From Variibacter gotjawalensis (GTDB taxonomy: Bacteria; Pseudomonadota; Alphaproteobacteria; Rhizobiales; Xanthobacteraceae), in NCBI RefSeq assembly GCF_002355335.1, contig NZ_AP014946.1, forward strand, positions 1,689,501 to 1,753,500: DNA of 64,000 nt. The letters are read 5' to 3'. A program made the translations under genes and the position numbers. This document shows, one piece after another, positions 1-8,845 of this stretch. Within the stretch, counting starts at the first letter, position 1. Every line of letters starts with the position of its first letter. The notes under the pieces were generated by a model. The model was not told the origin of the DNA, made no database searches, and was given only the letters and a program-made list of their open reading frames with translations.

Positions 1-714
1 ACGCATATCGGCGCGTTTTTCAGCTACTTCGACCGGCTCGCGACGCTCGACACCGGCGCGCGTGTTTGGACAGACATCGCCGAGTGGTTCTGGGGCCTCA
101 AGAAGTGGTCGCTTTTGCTGCTCGACACGATGTTGATCGCCTATGTCGGCACTATTGTCGGCGCGCTCGGCGGCTTTCTTCTTTGTTTCGCGGCTTCTTC
201 GAACTTGATGCCGAATTGGTGGATCCGCAACGCGGTTAAGCGCTTCCTTGAATTCTGCCGCACCGTTCCGGAGATCGTCTTCGCGCTGATCTTCGTCATA
301 GCATTCGGCCTCGGCCCGATTCCAGGCGTGCTTGCCATCGCGATCCACACGGCAGGCGCTTTGGGTAAGCTCTATTCGGAAGTCGTCGAAAATATCGACA
401 TGAAGCCGGTCGAAGGCGCCGTCTCGAGCGGCGGTTCCTGGCCCGAGATGATCGGGTTTGCGGTTGTCCCGCAAGTGATCTCGAATTTCGCGAGCTACAC
501 TCTGCTGCGCTTTGAGATCAACGTGCGTGGCGCAGCCGTCATGGGCTTTGTCGGCGCCGGTGGGATCGGACAAGATCTGATCGAGGCCATCCGAAAATTC
601 TACTACTCGGACGTTTCGGCCATTCTGCTGCTGATCATCGGCACCGTCATGATCATCGATCTCGTGACGGAGCGCCTCCGCCATCGTCTGCTCGGAGCAG
701 GGGGGCAAACATGA
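1..714 (+). CDS. phnE: Phosphonate ABC transporter permease PhnE, first copy (5' truncated)
   Basis: Inner-membrane permease of the PhnCDE phosphonate importer. The frame is open from base 1 with no start codon in the window, so the first part of the gene lies upstream; 237 codons are visible. Several hydrophobic segments and the cytoplasmic coupling-loop region (EGAVSSGGSWPEMIGF) followed by GFVGAGGIGQ are typical of PhnE/BPD-type permeases. The stop overlaps the ATG of a second phnE by 4 bases (ATGA), showing translational coupling; two tandem permease genes are common in rhizobial phn loci. phnC and phnD are expected just upstream, outside the window. Confidence 0.93.
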   Translation, partial: THIGAFFSYFDRLATLDTGARVWTDIAEWFWGLKKWSLLLLDTMLIAYVGTIVGALGGFLLCFAASSNLMPNWWIRNAVKRFLEFCRTVPEIVFALIFVIAFGLGPIPGVLAIAIHTAGALGKLYSEVVENIDMKPVEGAVSSGGSWPEMIGFAVVPQVISNFASYTLLRFEINVRGAAVMGFVGAGGIGQDLIEAIRKFYYSDVSAILLLIIGTVMIIDLVTERLRHRLLGAGGQT

Positions 715-1583
715 GCCGGACCTCGCTGCGCGCTGTCGCCCTCGCCGATATGAATGGTCTTCGCACGCGCCACACGGCGGAGTTTGCCGTTCCACGCGAG
801 CGGGTCATCGCCATTGCAATCGTCGCCGCGATGATCGGTCTGTTCGCATTTGCACTTTATCGTTTCGAGTTCTCGCTAACGCGCATCATCAACGGTATTG
901 GCAATCTGGGCAGCTTCGTGCCGCTGATGTTCCCGCCAAGCCCCGGATCATGGCCGCGCGCGTGGCTCTTTCTCCACGCTTTGGCCGAGACGGTCGCGAT
1001 CGCTTTTCTGGGCACGCTGCTGGCCGCTATTCTGGCGTTTCCGCTCGGCTTCCTGGCGGCGCGCAACACGACAATCAATCGCGTCGTTCAGTTCATGTCG
1101 CGCCGCATGCTCGACAGTGTGCGCGGTGTCGATGCTCTGATTTGGGCGCTCATCTGGATCAACGTTGTAGGCTTGGGTCCGTTTGCCGGCGTCTTAGCCA
1201 TCATGTCGAGCGACATCGGCGCTTTCGGAAAACTGTTCTCGGAAGCCATCGAAGCGGCAGACAACAAGCCGGTTGAAGGTGTGACCTCGTCCGGCGGCTC
1301 GCATCTACAGCAGGTGCGATTTGGCGTTTTGCCGCAAGTCTTGCCGGTGATCGCCGGACAGATTCTCTATTATTTTGAATCCAACACGCGATCGTCGACG
1401 ATCATCGGTATCGTCGGCGCCGGCGGCATCGGGCTGCATCTCTCGGAGATGATCCGCACGCTCGAATGGCCATCGGTATCGTTCATCATCTGCTTGATCT
1501 TAGTGACTGTCGCGGTGATCGACGCCGTTTCGGGACGTATTCGCCGCGCCATCGTCGGGCCGGTGCCGCAAGACGCGCACTAA
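711..1583 (+). CDS. phnE: Phosphonate ABC transporter permease PhnE, second copy
   Basis: A 290-residue membrane permease, paralogous to the preceding gene: both carry the EGV/EGA..SSGGS coupling loop and a GIVGAGGIGL/GFVGAGGIGQ motif near the C-terminus. About six hydrophobic helices follow a 35-residue cytoplasmic N-terminus. It probably forms a heterodimer with the first PhnE to pass phosphonates to the C-P lyase enzymes encoded downstream. The stop codon overlaps the stop of the convergent phnF gene by a few bases, so no separate terminator fits between them. Confidence 0.92.
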   Translation: MSRTSLRAVALADMNGLRTRHTAEFAVPRERVIAIAIVAAMIGLFAFALYRFEFSLTRIINGIGNLGSFVPLMFPPSPGSWPRAWLFLHALAETVAIAFLGTLLAAILAFPLGFLAARNTTINRVVQFMSRRMLDSVRGVDALIWALIWINVVGLGPFAGVLAIMSSDIGAFGKLFSEAIEAADNKPVEGVTSSGGSHLQQVRFGVLPQVLPVIAGQILYYFESNTRSSTIIGIVGAGGIGLHLSEMIRTLEWPSVSFIICLILVTVAVIDAVSGRIRRAIVGPVPQDAH

Positions 1584-2332
1584 ACCTCGTCGATCACCGT
1601 CAACTCGATTCGGTCGGCTGCGAATGCCGATCGCACGACCAGCACCGGCACATTGTCAGCGTCCACATTGATGCCGTCGGTGGTCAGCACTGTACGCCCT
1701 GGCACCATTTCGAGCAGGCGGGCCTCTTCGTTGCCGGCCGTGCGCGCCGCAATGCGCGTTTCCTTTCGCCGATAATCCGAAACGCCGCAGGCGCGCAGCG
1801 CACGCGTGAGCGAGCCCGTTTTCCGGAAATGCTTGTCGAAGCCGGTGAAGCGCGGCAGCGGCAGCATGACGGTGCCGGCCGCGATAGGCGCGCCGTCCGC
1901 GCGCCGCAGAGTCCGCAGTTCGAGCAGAGGCGATCCGGTTTTGACGGCAAGTTGCTTTGCGGTTTTTGCGTCCGCGGTGATCTCGCGGACATCGACCAAC
2001 TCGCTTGAAGGTTCGCGTCCGGCGGAAGCGACCGATTCGGTAAATCGCGCGCGAGCCCCGATCGGGTAAGCGAGTGTTCTTGCTTCGACGAAAGTGCCGC
2101 GCCCTTGGGTCGCACGGAGCACGCCACGCGACGATAGCACCGCGATAGCGCGCCGAACCGTGTGCCGGTTTACGCCGAAGCGTTCGGCCAATTTGGTTTC
2201 CGGCGGGAGCTGCTCCCCTGCGACCAGTCGCCCGTTATCGATATCGGCCTCGATCCCGTCGGCTATTTTTCGCCACGCCGAGATGCCGTCGCGGTGTGTC
2301 AGCGATGTCTTGTTGCCGGTCTGTGAATTCAT
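1580..2332 (-). CDS. phnF: GntR/HutC-family phosphonate regulator PhnF
   Basis: A 250-residue repressor-type regulator. Residues about 15-85 form the GntR winged helix (ERFGVNRHTVRRAIAVLSSRG), and the rest matches a UTRA effector-binding domain. The ATG at 2332 was chosen over the longer open frame because upstream codons run into the operator region. The gene is divergent from phnG and convergent with phnE2, so it sits between the transport and lyase halves of the phn locus. A perfect inverted repeat lies 27 bp upstream of its start and is the obvious binding site. Known PhnF proteins repress phn genes under phosphate sufficiency; the effector here is not visible. Confidence 0.9.
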   Translation of the reverse strand: MNSQTGNKTSLTHRDGISAWRKIADGIEADIDNGRLVAGEQLPPETKLAERFGVNRHTVRRAIAVLSSRGVLRATQGRGTFVEARTLAYPIGARARFTESVASAGREPSSELVDVREITADAKTAKQLAVKTGSPLLELRTLRRADGAPIAAGTVMLPLPRFTGFDKHFRKTGSLTRALRACGVSDYRRKETRIAARTAGNEEARLLEMVPGRTVLTTDGINVDADNVPVLVVRSAFAADRIELTVIDEV

Positions 2333-2358
2333 CGCTGCTGTCACGCAAGGTTCATTTT

Positions 2359-2382
2359 GGTTGTCTATATCACTAGACAACC
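2359..2382. promoter_or_regulatory. Probable PhnF operator (9-bp inverted repeat)
   Basis: GGTTGTCTA-N6-TAGACAACC is a perfect 9-bp inverted repeat in the 77-bp divergent region between phnF and phnG. Its position suits control of both phnF and the phnGHIJKLMN operon by PhnF. Binding is inferred from position and symmetry. Confidence 0.7.
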
Positions 2383-2409
2383 GAGGAACCAAGACGCAAG
2401 ATAGCCAAC

Positions 2410-2859
2410 ATGGTCATTTCTAGTGACGAAACTTCCCGCAGGCGCGATGTAATGCGGCTCTGCGCTCACGCCGAGATGGCGGAGCTGATGGCAGCGCTCA
2501 CGCTCTGCAATGCTCCGTTGGCCGACGATATGCGCGCACCCGAAACCGGGTTGGTCATGGCGCGTGGGCGCATCGGCGGTGATGGCGCAGCTTTCAACGT
2601 CGGCGAAACGACCGTGACGCGTGCCGCCGTGACGTGCGAGGGCATTTCAGGTTTCGCTTATCACCTAGGCCGAGATAGCGCGAAGGCGCGCGCGGCCGCG
2701 ACGATCGACGCTCTCTGGCAGTCACCGTCGCATCGCGATGCTGTAGAAAACGCGATTGCGCCGATTGCGCACCGCTTGGCGACGGAAGGCGATGCGCGTG
2801 CGCGCCGGACGGCTGCGACACGGGTCAATTTCTTCACCATGGTGCGTGGGGAAGATTGA
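2410..2859 (+). CDS. phnG: C-P lyase subunit PhnG
   Basis: A 149-residue PhnG, a component of the PhnGHIJ core complex that with PhnI and PhnL makes ribose-phosphonate triphosphate from ATP and a phosphonate. The pattern ARGRIGGDGAAFNVGETTVTR followed by a YHLGRD motif is characteristic of PhnG. The ATG at 2410 has only a weak purine-rich upstream stretch; an alternative ATG at 2452 would remove 14 residues. It is first in the operon and overlaps phnH by one base (TGATG). Confidence 0.93.
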   Translation: MVISSDETSRRRDVMRLCAHAEMAELMAALTLCNAPLADDMRAPETGLVMARGRIGGDGAAFNVGETTVTRAAVTCEGISGFAYHLGRDSAKARAAATIDALWQSPSHRDAVENAIAPIAHRLATEGDARARRTAATRVNFFTMVRGED

Positions 2860-3458
2860 TGAACATCGCGGCACACAAGGGCTTTGCCGATCCGGTCATC
2901 GAGTCGCAGCGCGTTTTTCGCGCCGTGATGAATGCGCTGGCGCGCCCTGGATCAGTTCAAAGCCTGCAGACGAACCTTGCGGCACCATTTCCTTTGACGC
3001 CAACGCTTGCTGCCGTCGCTTTGGCGCTCGCCGATCAAGATGCGCCGGTGTGGCTCGATCAGCCGCTGCGGGAGACCAAGGCAGTAGCGGAGTTTCTCCG
3101 TTTCCACACCGGAGCGCCGATCGTCGATAACCCGAGCGAATCCGCATTCGCGCTTGTGTCAGCCGCCGATCGTCTGCCGCCGCTCGATCAATTTGCCTTC
3201 GGCACCCCGGCGTTTCCGGATCGCTCGACGACGATCGTTCTTCCGGTCGGTGCGCTTGGGCAAGGCGCCGCATGGATTTTGAGCGGCCCCGGCATTGCAG
3301 GCGAGACCGAACTGCGTGCAGGCCCGCTTCCCGATGATTTTGCCGAGCAGTGGACCGAAAACAACGCGCTGTTTCCGCGTGGCGTCGACCTAATCCTTGC
3401 GGCACCCGGCAGCGTCGCGGCGCTGTCGCGCACGACCAAGATCGTTCGGAGGGCCTGA
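2859..3458 (+). CDS. phnH: C-P lyase subunit PhnH
   Basis: A 199-residue PhnH, the non-catalytic homodimer-type subunit of the C-P lyase core complex. The N-terminal FADPVIESQRVFRAVMNALARPG block is typical of the family, and the C-terminus (FPRGVDLILAAPGSVAALSRTT) matches PhnH ends. The ATG at 2859 overlaps the phnG stop, and phnI starts at 3460 immediately after the phnH stop. This tight packing points to stoichiometric synthesis of the core complex. Confidence 0.92.
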   Translation: MNIAAHKGFADPVIESQRVFRAVMNALARPGSVQSLQTNLAAPFPLTPTLAAVALALADQDAPVWLDQPLRETKAVAEFLRFHTGAPIVDNPSESAFALVSAADRLPPLDQFAFGTPAFPDRSTTIVLPVGALGQGAAWILSGPGIAGETELRAGPLPDDFAEQWTENNALFPRGVDLILAAPGSVAALSRTTKIVRRA

Positions 3459-3459
3459 C

Positions 3460-4563
3460 ATGTATGTGGCGGTCAAAGGTGGCGAACGCGCGATCGAAAA
3501 TGCGCATCAGCTGCTTGCGCATAAGCGCCGCGGAGACGCATCAGTCCCCGAGCTATCCACAGCGCAAATCGAGCAACAGCTCGCGCTCGCGGTCGATCGC
3601 GTGATGGCGGAAGGCTCGCTCTACGATCGTGGTTTGGCTGCGCTCGCGATCAAACAAGCGCGCGGCGATCTGATCGAAGCGATCTTTCTGGTGCGCGCAT
3701 TTCGCACCACGCTGCCGCGCTTCGGCGCATCGCAGCCCGTCGACACCGGCAAGATGGACGTCGAACGCCGCATCTCGGCGACGTTCAAAGATATTCCGGG
3801 TGGTCAGGTTCTCGGCCCGACCTTCGACTATACGCACCGCTTGCTCGACTTCGCGCTCGCCGCAACCGGTGCCGAGCCGGAGGCCCCAAGCGAGAGCAAG
3901 AACACCGGCGAAGCAATGCCGCGCGTCACCGACCTGCTCGGCGGCGAGGACTTGATCGAACGCAACGCCGCCAACGATGCGGCGCCGGTCGGCGATCTCA
4001 CGCGCGACCCGCTGACATTCCCGGCTGACCGCGATCTACGCCTGCAGGCGCTCGCGCGCGGCGACGAAGGTTTTCTGCTCAGCCTCGGTTACTCGACGCA
4101 GCGTGGATATGGGCGCTCGCATCCCTTCGTCGGTGAAGTCCGCGTCGGAGAGGTCGATTTGGAATTCGTGCCGGAGGAACTAGGCTTTGCGGTGCCGCTC
4201 GGCAGCGTGCAGGTCACCGAGTGCCAGATGGTAAACCAGTTCAAAGGCTCGGCCGAAGCGCCACCGCAGTTCACGCGCGGCTATGGGCTCGTCTTTGGTC
4301 AAAGCGAACGCAAGGCGATGGCGATGTCGCTGGTCGATCGCGCGCTGAGGGCAGGCGAGCTTGGTGAAGAACGTGTCGCACCTGCGCAGGACGAAGAGTT
4401 TGTCTTGTCGCACTCCGACAACGTGCAAGCCACGGGCTTCGTCGAGCACTTGAAGCTTCCGCATTACGTCGATTTCCAGGCCGAACTCGAACTCGTACGC
4501 CGCATGCGTGCCGAGCACGCAGCGCAAAAAGCCGGCGGCCAATATCGCGAGGCCGCGGAATGA
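3460..4563 (+). CDS. phnI: C-P lyase subunit PhnI (nucleosidase)
   Basis: A 367-residue PhnI beginning MYVAVKGGERAI, the typical PhnI N-terminus, which fixes the start at 3460 although the frame is open further upstream. PhnI is the purine-nucleosidase component that, with PhnG, PhnH and PhnL, transfers the phosphonate to C1 of the ATP ribose. The segment LLSLGYSTQRGYGRSHPF and the region around SHSDNVQATGFVEHLKLPHY are strongly PhnI-like. Its stop overlaps the phnJ ATG by 4 bases. Length agrees with the family (about 350-370). Confidence 0.95.
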   Translation: MYVAVKGGERAIENAHQLLAHKRRGDASVPELSTAQIEQQLALAVDRVMAEGSLYDRGLAALAIKQARGDLIEAIFLVRAFRTTLPRFGASQPVDTGKMDVERRISATFKDIPGGQVLGPTFDYTHRLLDFALAATGAEPEAPSESKNTGEAMPRVTDLLGGEDLIERNAANDAAPVGDLTRDPLTFPADRDLRLQALARGDEGFLLSLGYSTQRGYGRSHPFVGEVRVGEVDLEFVPEELGFAVPLGSVQVTECQMVNQFKGSAEAPPQFTRGYGLVFGQSERKAMAMSLVDRALRAGELGEERVAPAQDEEFVLSHSDNVQATGFVEHLKLPHYVDFQAELELVRRMRAEHAAQKAGGQYREAAE

Positions 4564-5462
4564 CGCTGCATCAGCAAGGCTACAACTTCGCCTATCTCGA
4601 CGAGCAGACGAAGCGGATGATCCGCCGGGCCATCCTCAAGGCGATTGCGATACCAGGCTATCAAGTGCCGTTCGCGTCGCGCGAAATGCCGATGCCGTAT
4701 GGTTGGGGCACGGGAGGCGTTCAAGTTACGGCAGCGATCCTTGGTCCCGACGACAAACTCAAGGTTATCGATCAAGGCTCCGACGACACGACCAATGCCG
4801 TGTCCATCCGCAAATTCTTTCAGAAGACGGCGGGTGTCGAGACGACGACGGCGACACGCGACGCGACCGTTATCCAGACTCGTCACCGCGTGCCGGAAGC
4901 ATCGCTCGGTCCGCATCAGGTGCTTGTCTATCAGGTGCCGATCCCTGAGCCGCTTCGCTTCCTCGAGCCGCGTGAGACGGAGACGCGCAAGCTCCATGCG
5001 CTCGCAGAATACGGCCTAATGCACGTGAAACTGTATGAGGATATCGCCCGCCACGGCCACATCGCGACGACCTACGCGTACCCGGTCGAGGTCGCCGGCC
5101 GCTACGTGATGGACCCGTCGCCGATCCCGAAATTCGACAATCCAAAGCTCGACGATTGTCCGGCACTGCAGCTGTTCGGCGCCGGACGCGAGAAGCGCAT
5201 CTATGCGATCCCGCCGCACACGCGCGTCCGCAGTCTCGACTTCGAGGATCATCCCTTCCGCATTCAGACGTGGAAAGAGCCATGCGCGTTGTGTGGCGCC
5301 GAGGGGAGTTATCTCGACGAGGTGGTGCTCGACGATCGCGGCGGCCGCATGTTCGTCTGTTCGGACACCGACTTCTGCGAGGGCCGCAAGGCCGAGGGTC
5401 ATCGCGGAACCCTCGCGGGCGATGCGCCGTATTACGACGCGAAGACGGAGACGGCCGCATGA
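4560..5462 (+). CDS. phnJ: C-P lyase PhnJ (radical-SAM Fe-S enzyme)
   Basis: A 300-residue alpha-D-ribose 1-methylphosphonate 5-phosphate C-P lyase, the enzyme that breaks the carbon-phosphorus bond and releases the alkane (methane from methylphosphonate). The diagnostic Cys pattern C-X2-C-X21-C-X5-C is intact at C242, C245, C267 and C273. By homology with E. coli PhnJ the first three hold the 4Fe-4S cluster and the last forms the thiyl radical, so the enzyme should be active. The gene overlaps phnI by 4 bases and phnK by 4 bases. Confidence 0.97.
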   Translation: MTLHQQGYNFAYLDEQTKRMIRRAILKAIAIPGYQVPFASREMPMPYGWGTGGVQVTAAILGPDDKLKVIDQGSDDTTNAVSIRKFFQKTAGVETTTATRDATVIQTRHRVPEASLGPHQVLVYQVPIPEPLRFLEPRETETRKLHALAEYGLMHVKLYEDIARHGHIATTYAYPVEVAGRYVMDPSPIPKFDNPKLDDCPALQLFGAGREKRIYAIPPHTRVRSLDFEDHPFRIQTWKEPCALCGAEGSYLDEVVLDDRGGRMFVCSDTDFCEGRKAEGHRGTLAGDAPYYDAKTETAA

Positions 5463-6232
5463 CGACACCTTTGCTGTCCGCGCGCGGCCTGACGAAATTT
5501 TACGGCGCTCGGCTCGGCTGCGCCGATGTCAGCTTGGATCTCCATGAGGGCGAGGTGCTCGCTGTCGTCGGCGAGTCCGGCTCCGGCAAATCGACATTGC
5601 TGAGCCTCCTCGCGAGCGAGCTCGAGCCGGACGCCGGCCGCGTCGATTACCGCATGCGCGACGGCACGCTGCGCGATCTGTTCGCGCTCGGCGAAGCGGA
5701 GCGGCGTCTTCTGCTGCGCACCGACTGGGGCTTCATCCGGCAGGATGCGACGCAGGGGCTCCGCATGGGCGTCTCCGCCGGCGGCAACGTCGGCGAGCGC
5801 TTGATGGCCGTTGGTGCCCGTCACTATGGCAACATCCGGCGCACCTCCGGCGATTGGCTCGGCCGCGTCGAGATCGAACTCGACCGCATCGACGATACGC
5901 CGCGTCAGTTCTCCGGCGGCATGCGGCAGCGGCTTCAAATCGCGCGCAACCTCGTCAGCCGGCCGCGCCTCGTCTTCATGGACGAACCGACGTCGGGGCT
6001 CGATGTGTCGGTGCAGGCCCGATTGCTCGATCTTCTGCGCGGTTTGGTCAGCGAACTGGGGCTCGCCGTCGTCATCGTCACGCACGATCTCGCAGTCGCG
6101 CGGCTGTTGTCGCATCGCATGATGGTGATGCGGCAAGGCCGTGTCATCGAGAGCGGATTGACCGACCAGGTCCTCGACGATCCGCGCGAACCATATTCGC
6201 AACTCCTCGTGTCGTCGGTGATCGCAGCATGA
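5459..6232 (+). CDS. phnK: C-P lyase ABC-type ATPase PhnK
   Basis: A 257-residue ABC protein with Walker A GESGSGKST, signature FSGGMRQRLQIARNL and Walker B RLVFMDEPTSGLD, followed by the H-loop VTHD. PhnK docks on the PhnGHIJ core through PhnJ and is not a membrane transporter ATPase. The ATG at 5459 overlaps the phnJ stop; the open frame extends far upstream inside phnJ, but that part is only a shadow. The stop overlaps the phnL ATG. Confidence 0.94.
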   Translation: MTTPLLSARGLTKFYGARLGCADVSLDLHEGEVLAVVGESGSGKSTLLSLLASELEPDAGRVDYRMRDGTLRDLFALGEAERRLLLRTDWGFIRQDATQGLRMGVSAGGNVGERLMAVGARHYGNIRRTSGDWLGRVEIELDRIDDTPRQFSGGMRQRLQIARNLVSRPRLVFMDEPTSGLDVSVQARLLDLLRGLVSELGLAVVIVTHDLAVARLLSHRMMVMRQGRVIESGLTDQVLDDPREPYSQLLVSSVIAA

Positions 6233-6936
6233 CGACAAATGCGCTCATCGATCTGACGAATGTCGGCAAGACGTTCACGTTGCATCTTCGCGGCGGCACC
6301 AAGCTCGAAGTTGTGTCCGGCGTCACGTTTTCGGCCGAGCCGGGCGAATGCCTTGTGCTCGGAGGTCCGTCCGGCGCTGGGAAATCGTCGATCCTCAAGA
6401 TGATCTACGGCAACTACCGCTGCGATACCGGCACGATTCGCGTGCGAGATGGCGACGAGCTCGTCAACGTGGCCGATGCCGAGCCGCGCCGCATTCTCGG
6501 CTTGCGCCGCAGCGTCATGGGCTATGTCAGCCAATTCCTCCGCGTCATACCGCGCGTCGGCGCGCGCGACATCGTCGCGGCGGTCGCGCGCGAAAGCGGC
6601 ACCGCTCCTGAACTGGCGGACTCGCGCGCAAGAGACTTGTTGCACCGTCTCAACGTTCCGGAGCGCCTCTGGGAGCTGCCTCCGGCTACCTTTTCGGGTG
6701 GTGAGCAGCAGCGCGTCAACATCGCGCGCGGCTTGATATCGGACCTGCCTGTGCTCCTTCTCGACGAGCCGACCGCATCGTTGGACGCAACCAACCGGGC
6801 CGTCGTGGTCGAATTGATCGAAGCCAAGAAGGCGGCGGGCGTCGCCATTATTGGAATTTTTCACGACGAGGACGTGCGCGATGCCGTCGCGACGCGCGTC
6901 GTGAACGTCGCCGAATTTGGCAAGAAGGCCGCATGA
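6229..6936 (+). CDS. phnL: C-P lyase ABC-type ATPase PhnL
   Basis: A 235-residue ABC protein with Walker A GGPSGAGKSS, signature FSGGEQQRVNIARGL and Walker B VLLLDEPTASLD. PhnL pairs with PhnK on the C-P lyase core and is needed for formation of the ribosyl phosphonate. The start at 6229 overlaps the phnK stop (ATGA). The 10-bp gap to phnM keeps it in the same operon. Confidence 0.94.
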   Translation: MTTNALIDLTNVGKTFTLHLRGGTKLEVVSGVTFSAEPGECLVLGGPSGAGKSSILKMIYGNYRCDTGTIRVRDGDELVNVADAEPRRILGLRRSVMGYVSQFLRVIPRVGARDIVAAVARESGTAPELADSRARDLLHRLNVPERLWELPPATFSGGEQQRVNIARGLISDLPVLLLDEPTASLDATNRAVVVELIEAKKAAGVAIIGIFHDEDVRDAVATRVVNVAEFGKKAA

Positions 6937-6946
6937 GAGGGGCCGT

Positions 6947-8101
6947 ATGATGTTGCAGCTACGAGAGATGACTTTATCCAACGCGCGTGTCGTTCTGGCC
7001 GATCGCGTGATCGACAACGGATGGTTGACCATCGCGGACGGGATCATTGCCGATTTCGGCGAAGGCACCGCGCCGCGTGCTGGAGAAGATTGCGCGGGCG
7101 ATCTCGTGATGCCGGGATTGATCGAGCTGCACACGGATCATCTCGAAGCGCACTATCAGCCACGTCCGAAGGTTATGTGGGACCCGCTGTCTGCCGTTAT
7201 TTCCTACGACGCGCAGCTTGCGACGGCCGGCGTCACCACCGTTCTGGATTCGTTGCGTGTGTGGAGCGAGGAGTTGGAGGGGGTCGATGGAGACGCCAAG
7301 AAACTGCAGGCCGCCATCGAGCGCGCTCAAGACGCGAAACTGCTGCGCTCCAATCACTATCTTCATTTGCGCTGCGAGATTCCGACAGCATCGGTCGTCG
7401 ATCAATGCGCCGAACTCATCGGCAAGACCGAAGTGCGTCTCGTTTCCTTGATGGATCACACGCCGGGCCAGCGTCAGTTCCGCGACGCCGAAAAGCTTCG
7501 CGCTTATTACCGAGGCAAGCGCGGCGGCGTCACCGACGACGAACTCGATCACGTCTTCTCTGTGCGGCGCGATCTGCACGAGAAATACGCGGCAGCTAAT
7601 CGACGTGCACTGGTCGGACTCGCGCATCAGCACAGCGTACCGCTCGCAAGTCATGACGATACGACCCTAGAACACGTCGACGAGTCGGTGCAGGACAAAG
7701 TCGCGGTCGCGGAATTCCCGACGACGATGGAAGCCGCAGAAGCCTCTCACCGCGCCGGCATCAAGGTGATGATGGGCGCGCCGAATATCGTGCGGGGAGG
7801 TTCGCATTCCGGCAACGTCGCGGCGGCGGAACTCGCGCAAGCTGGCTTCCTCGACGTGCTGTCGTCCGACTACGTTCCGTCGAGTTTGCTCGACGCAGCG
7901 TTGCGATTGCCGCAGGTTGCGCCGTCGATCGATCTTGCGGCTGCGATCCGCACCGTGACGAGCGCGCCGGCTGAGGCGGTCGGCTTCGCGGATCGCGGCG
8001 AAATCGCGCGCGGCAAACGTGCGGACATCATTCGCGTCAACGTCGGAAGCGGGGTTCCGGTCGTTCGCTCCGTGCTGAACGGCGGGCGCCGCGTCGCATG
8101 A
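6947..8101 (+). CDS. phnM: PhnM, ribose-1-methylphosphonate 5-triphosphate diphosphatase
   Basis: A 384-residue amidohydrolase-superfamily enzyme that removes pyrophosphate from alpha-D-ribose 1-methylphosphonate 5-triphosphate, giving the PhnJ substrate. The metal-site motif PGLIELHTDHLEAHYQPR, the SLMDHTPGQRQF segment and the SHDDTTLEHV motif are all PhnM hallmarks. Two adjacent ATGs (6947 and 6950) can start it; 6947 follows a GAGGGG ribosome-binding-like stretch. The stop overlaps the phnN ATG by 4 bases. Confidence 0.95.
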   Translation: MMLQLREMTLSNARVVLADRVIDNGWLTIADGIIADFGEGTAPRAGEDCAGDLVMPGLIELHTDHLEAHYQPRPKVMWDPLSAVISYDAQLATAGVTTVLDSLRVWSEELEGVDGDAKKLQAAIERAQDAKLLRSNHYLHLRCEIPTASVVDQCAELIGKTEVRLVSLMDHTPGQRQFRDAEKLRAYYRGKRGGVTDDELDHVFSVRRDLHEKYAAANRRALVGLAHQHSVPLASHDDTTLEHVDESVQDKVAVAEFPTTMEAAEASHRAGIKVMMGAPNIVRGGSHSGNVAAAELAQAGFLDVLSSDYVPSSLLDAALRLPQVAPSIDLAAAIRTVTSAPAEAVGFADRGEIARGKRADIIRVNVGSGVPVVRSVLNGGRRVA

Positions 8102-8694
8102 TTGAGAAGATCGGACCGGGATATCTTGTGCTTATTGTCGGCCCCAGCGGCGCGGGCAAAGACACGGTGCTCAACATCGCGCGCGAGACGCTCGATCGCG
8201 AGAGCTTCCATTTCCCGGTCCGGATCGTGACGCGTCGCTCCGATGTGACAGAAGCGACTCAATACGTCACCAGCGACGACTTCGAGCGCGTGCAGCAACT
8301 CGGCGGCCTCAGCTTCGTGTGGCGCGCACACGGATTGTCCTACGGGCTTCCGAGGTCGATGGATGATGAGATCGGGGCCGGACGCAACGTCGTCTCGAAC
8401 GTATCGCGCGGCATCGTTAAGGACGCGCGCGAGCGATATCGGAATTGCTTTGTGATTTTGATCACGGCCAATGCGGCAACACGCGCCGAGCGCCTTGCGG
8501 CGCGAGGCCGAGAAAATCCGGATGAGCTTGCAGCGAGACTATCGCGCGAAACACTCGTGAGCGTCGACTTCGAGCCAGACGCAGTCATCGAAAACGAGAC
8601 GACGCCCGATCAGGCCGCGAGATCATTGGTGCAGCTTTTGGACGAATTGCGGCAGCCCGCGCTGGGCGCAACCGCAGCCGCCTACTCGCGGTGA
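8098..8694 (+). CDS. phnN: PhnN, ribose 1,5-bisphosphokinase
   Basis: A 198-residue guanylate-kinase-like P-loop enzyme (VGPSGAGKDTVLN) that phosphorylates ribose 1,5-bisphosphate to PRPP, returning the C-P lyase sugar to metabolism. The family motifs RIVTRR and FVWRAHGLSYGLP are present. It is the last gene of the phn operon here; the next gene starts 150 bp downstream and is unrelated. Confidence 0.93.
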   Translation: MIEKIGPGYLVLIVGPSGAGKDTVLNIARETLDRESFHFPVRIVTRRSDVTEATQYVTSDDFERVQQLGGLSFVWRAHGLSYGLPRSMDDEIGAGRNVVSNVSRGIVKDARERYRNCFVILITANAATRAERLAARGRENPDELAARLSRETLVSVDFEPDAVIENETTPDQAARSLVQLLDELRQPALGATAAAYSR

Positions 8695-8845
8695 GCGCTT
8701 GGCCAGTCTCAACCCAACGATGTACGTTTCGCCAGCCGGGATAAGTCATGTTGTTGAATGACATCGCAAGATGCTCTGGCATAGTTGACATCGCGCCAAG
8801 CGAATCATTCGTCGAAGCGCTTTAACGAAGGATGCGGCTAAGACT

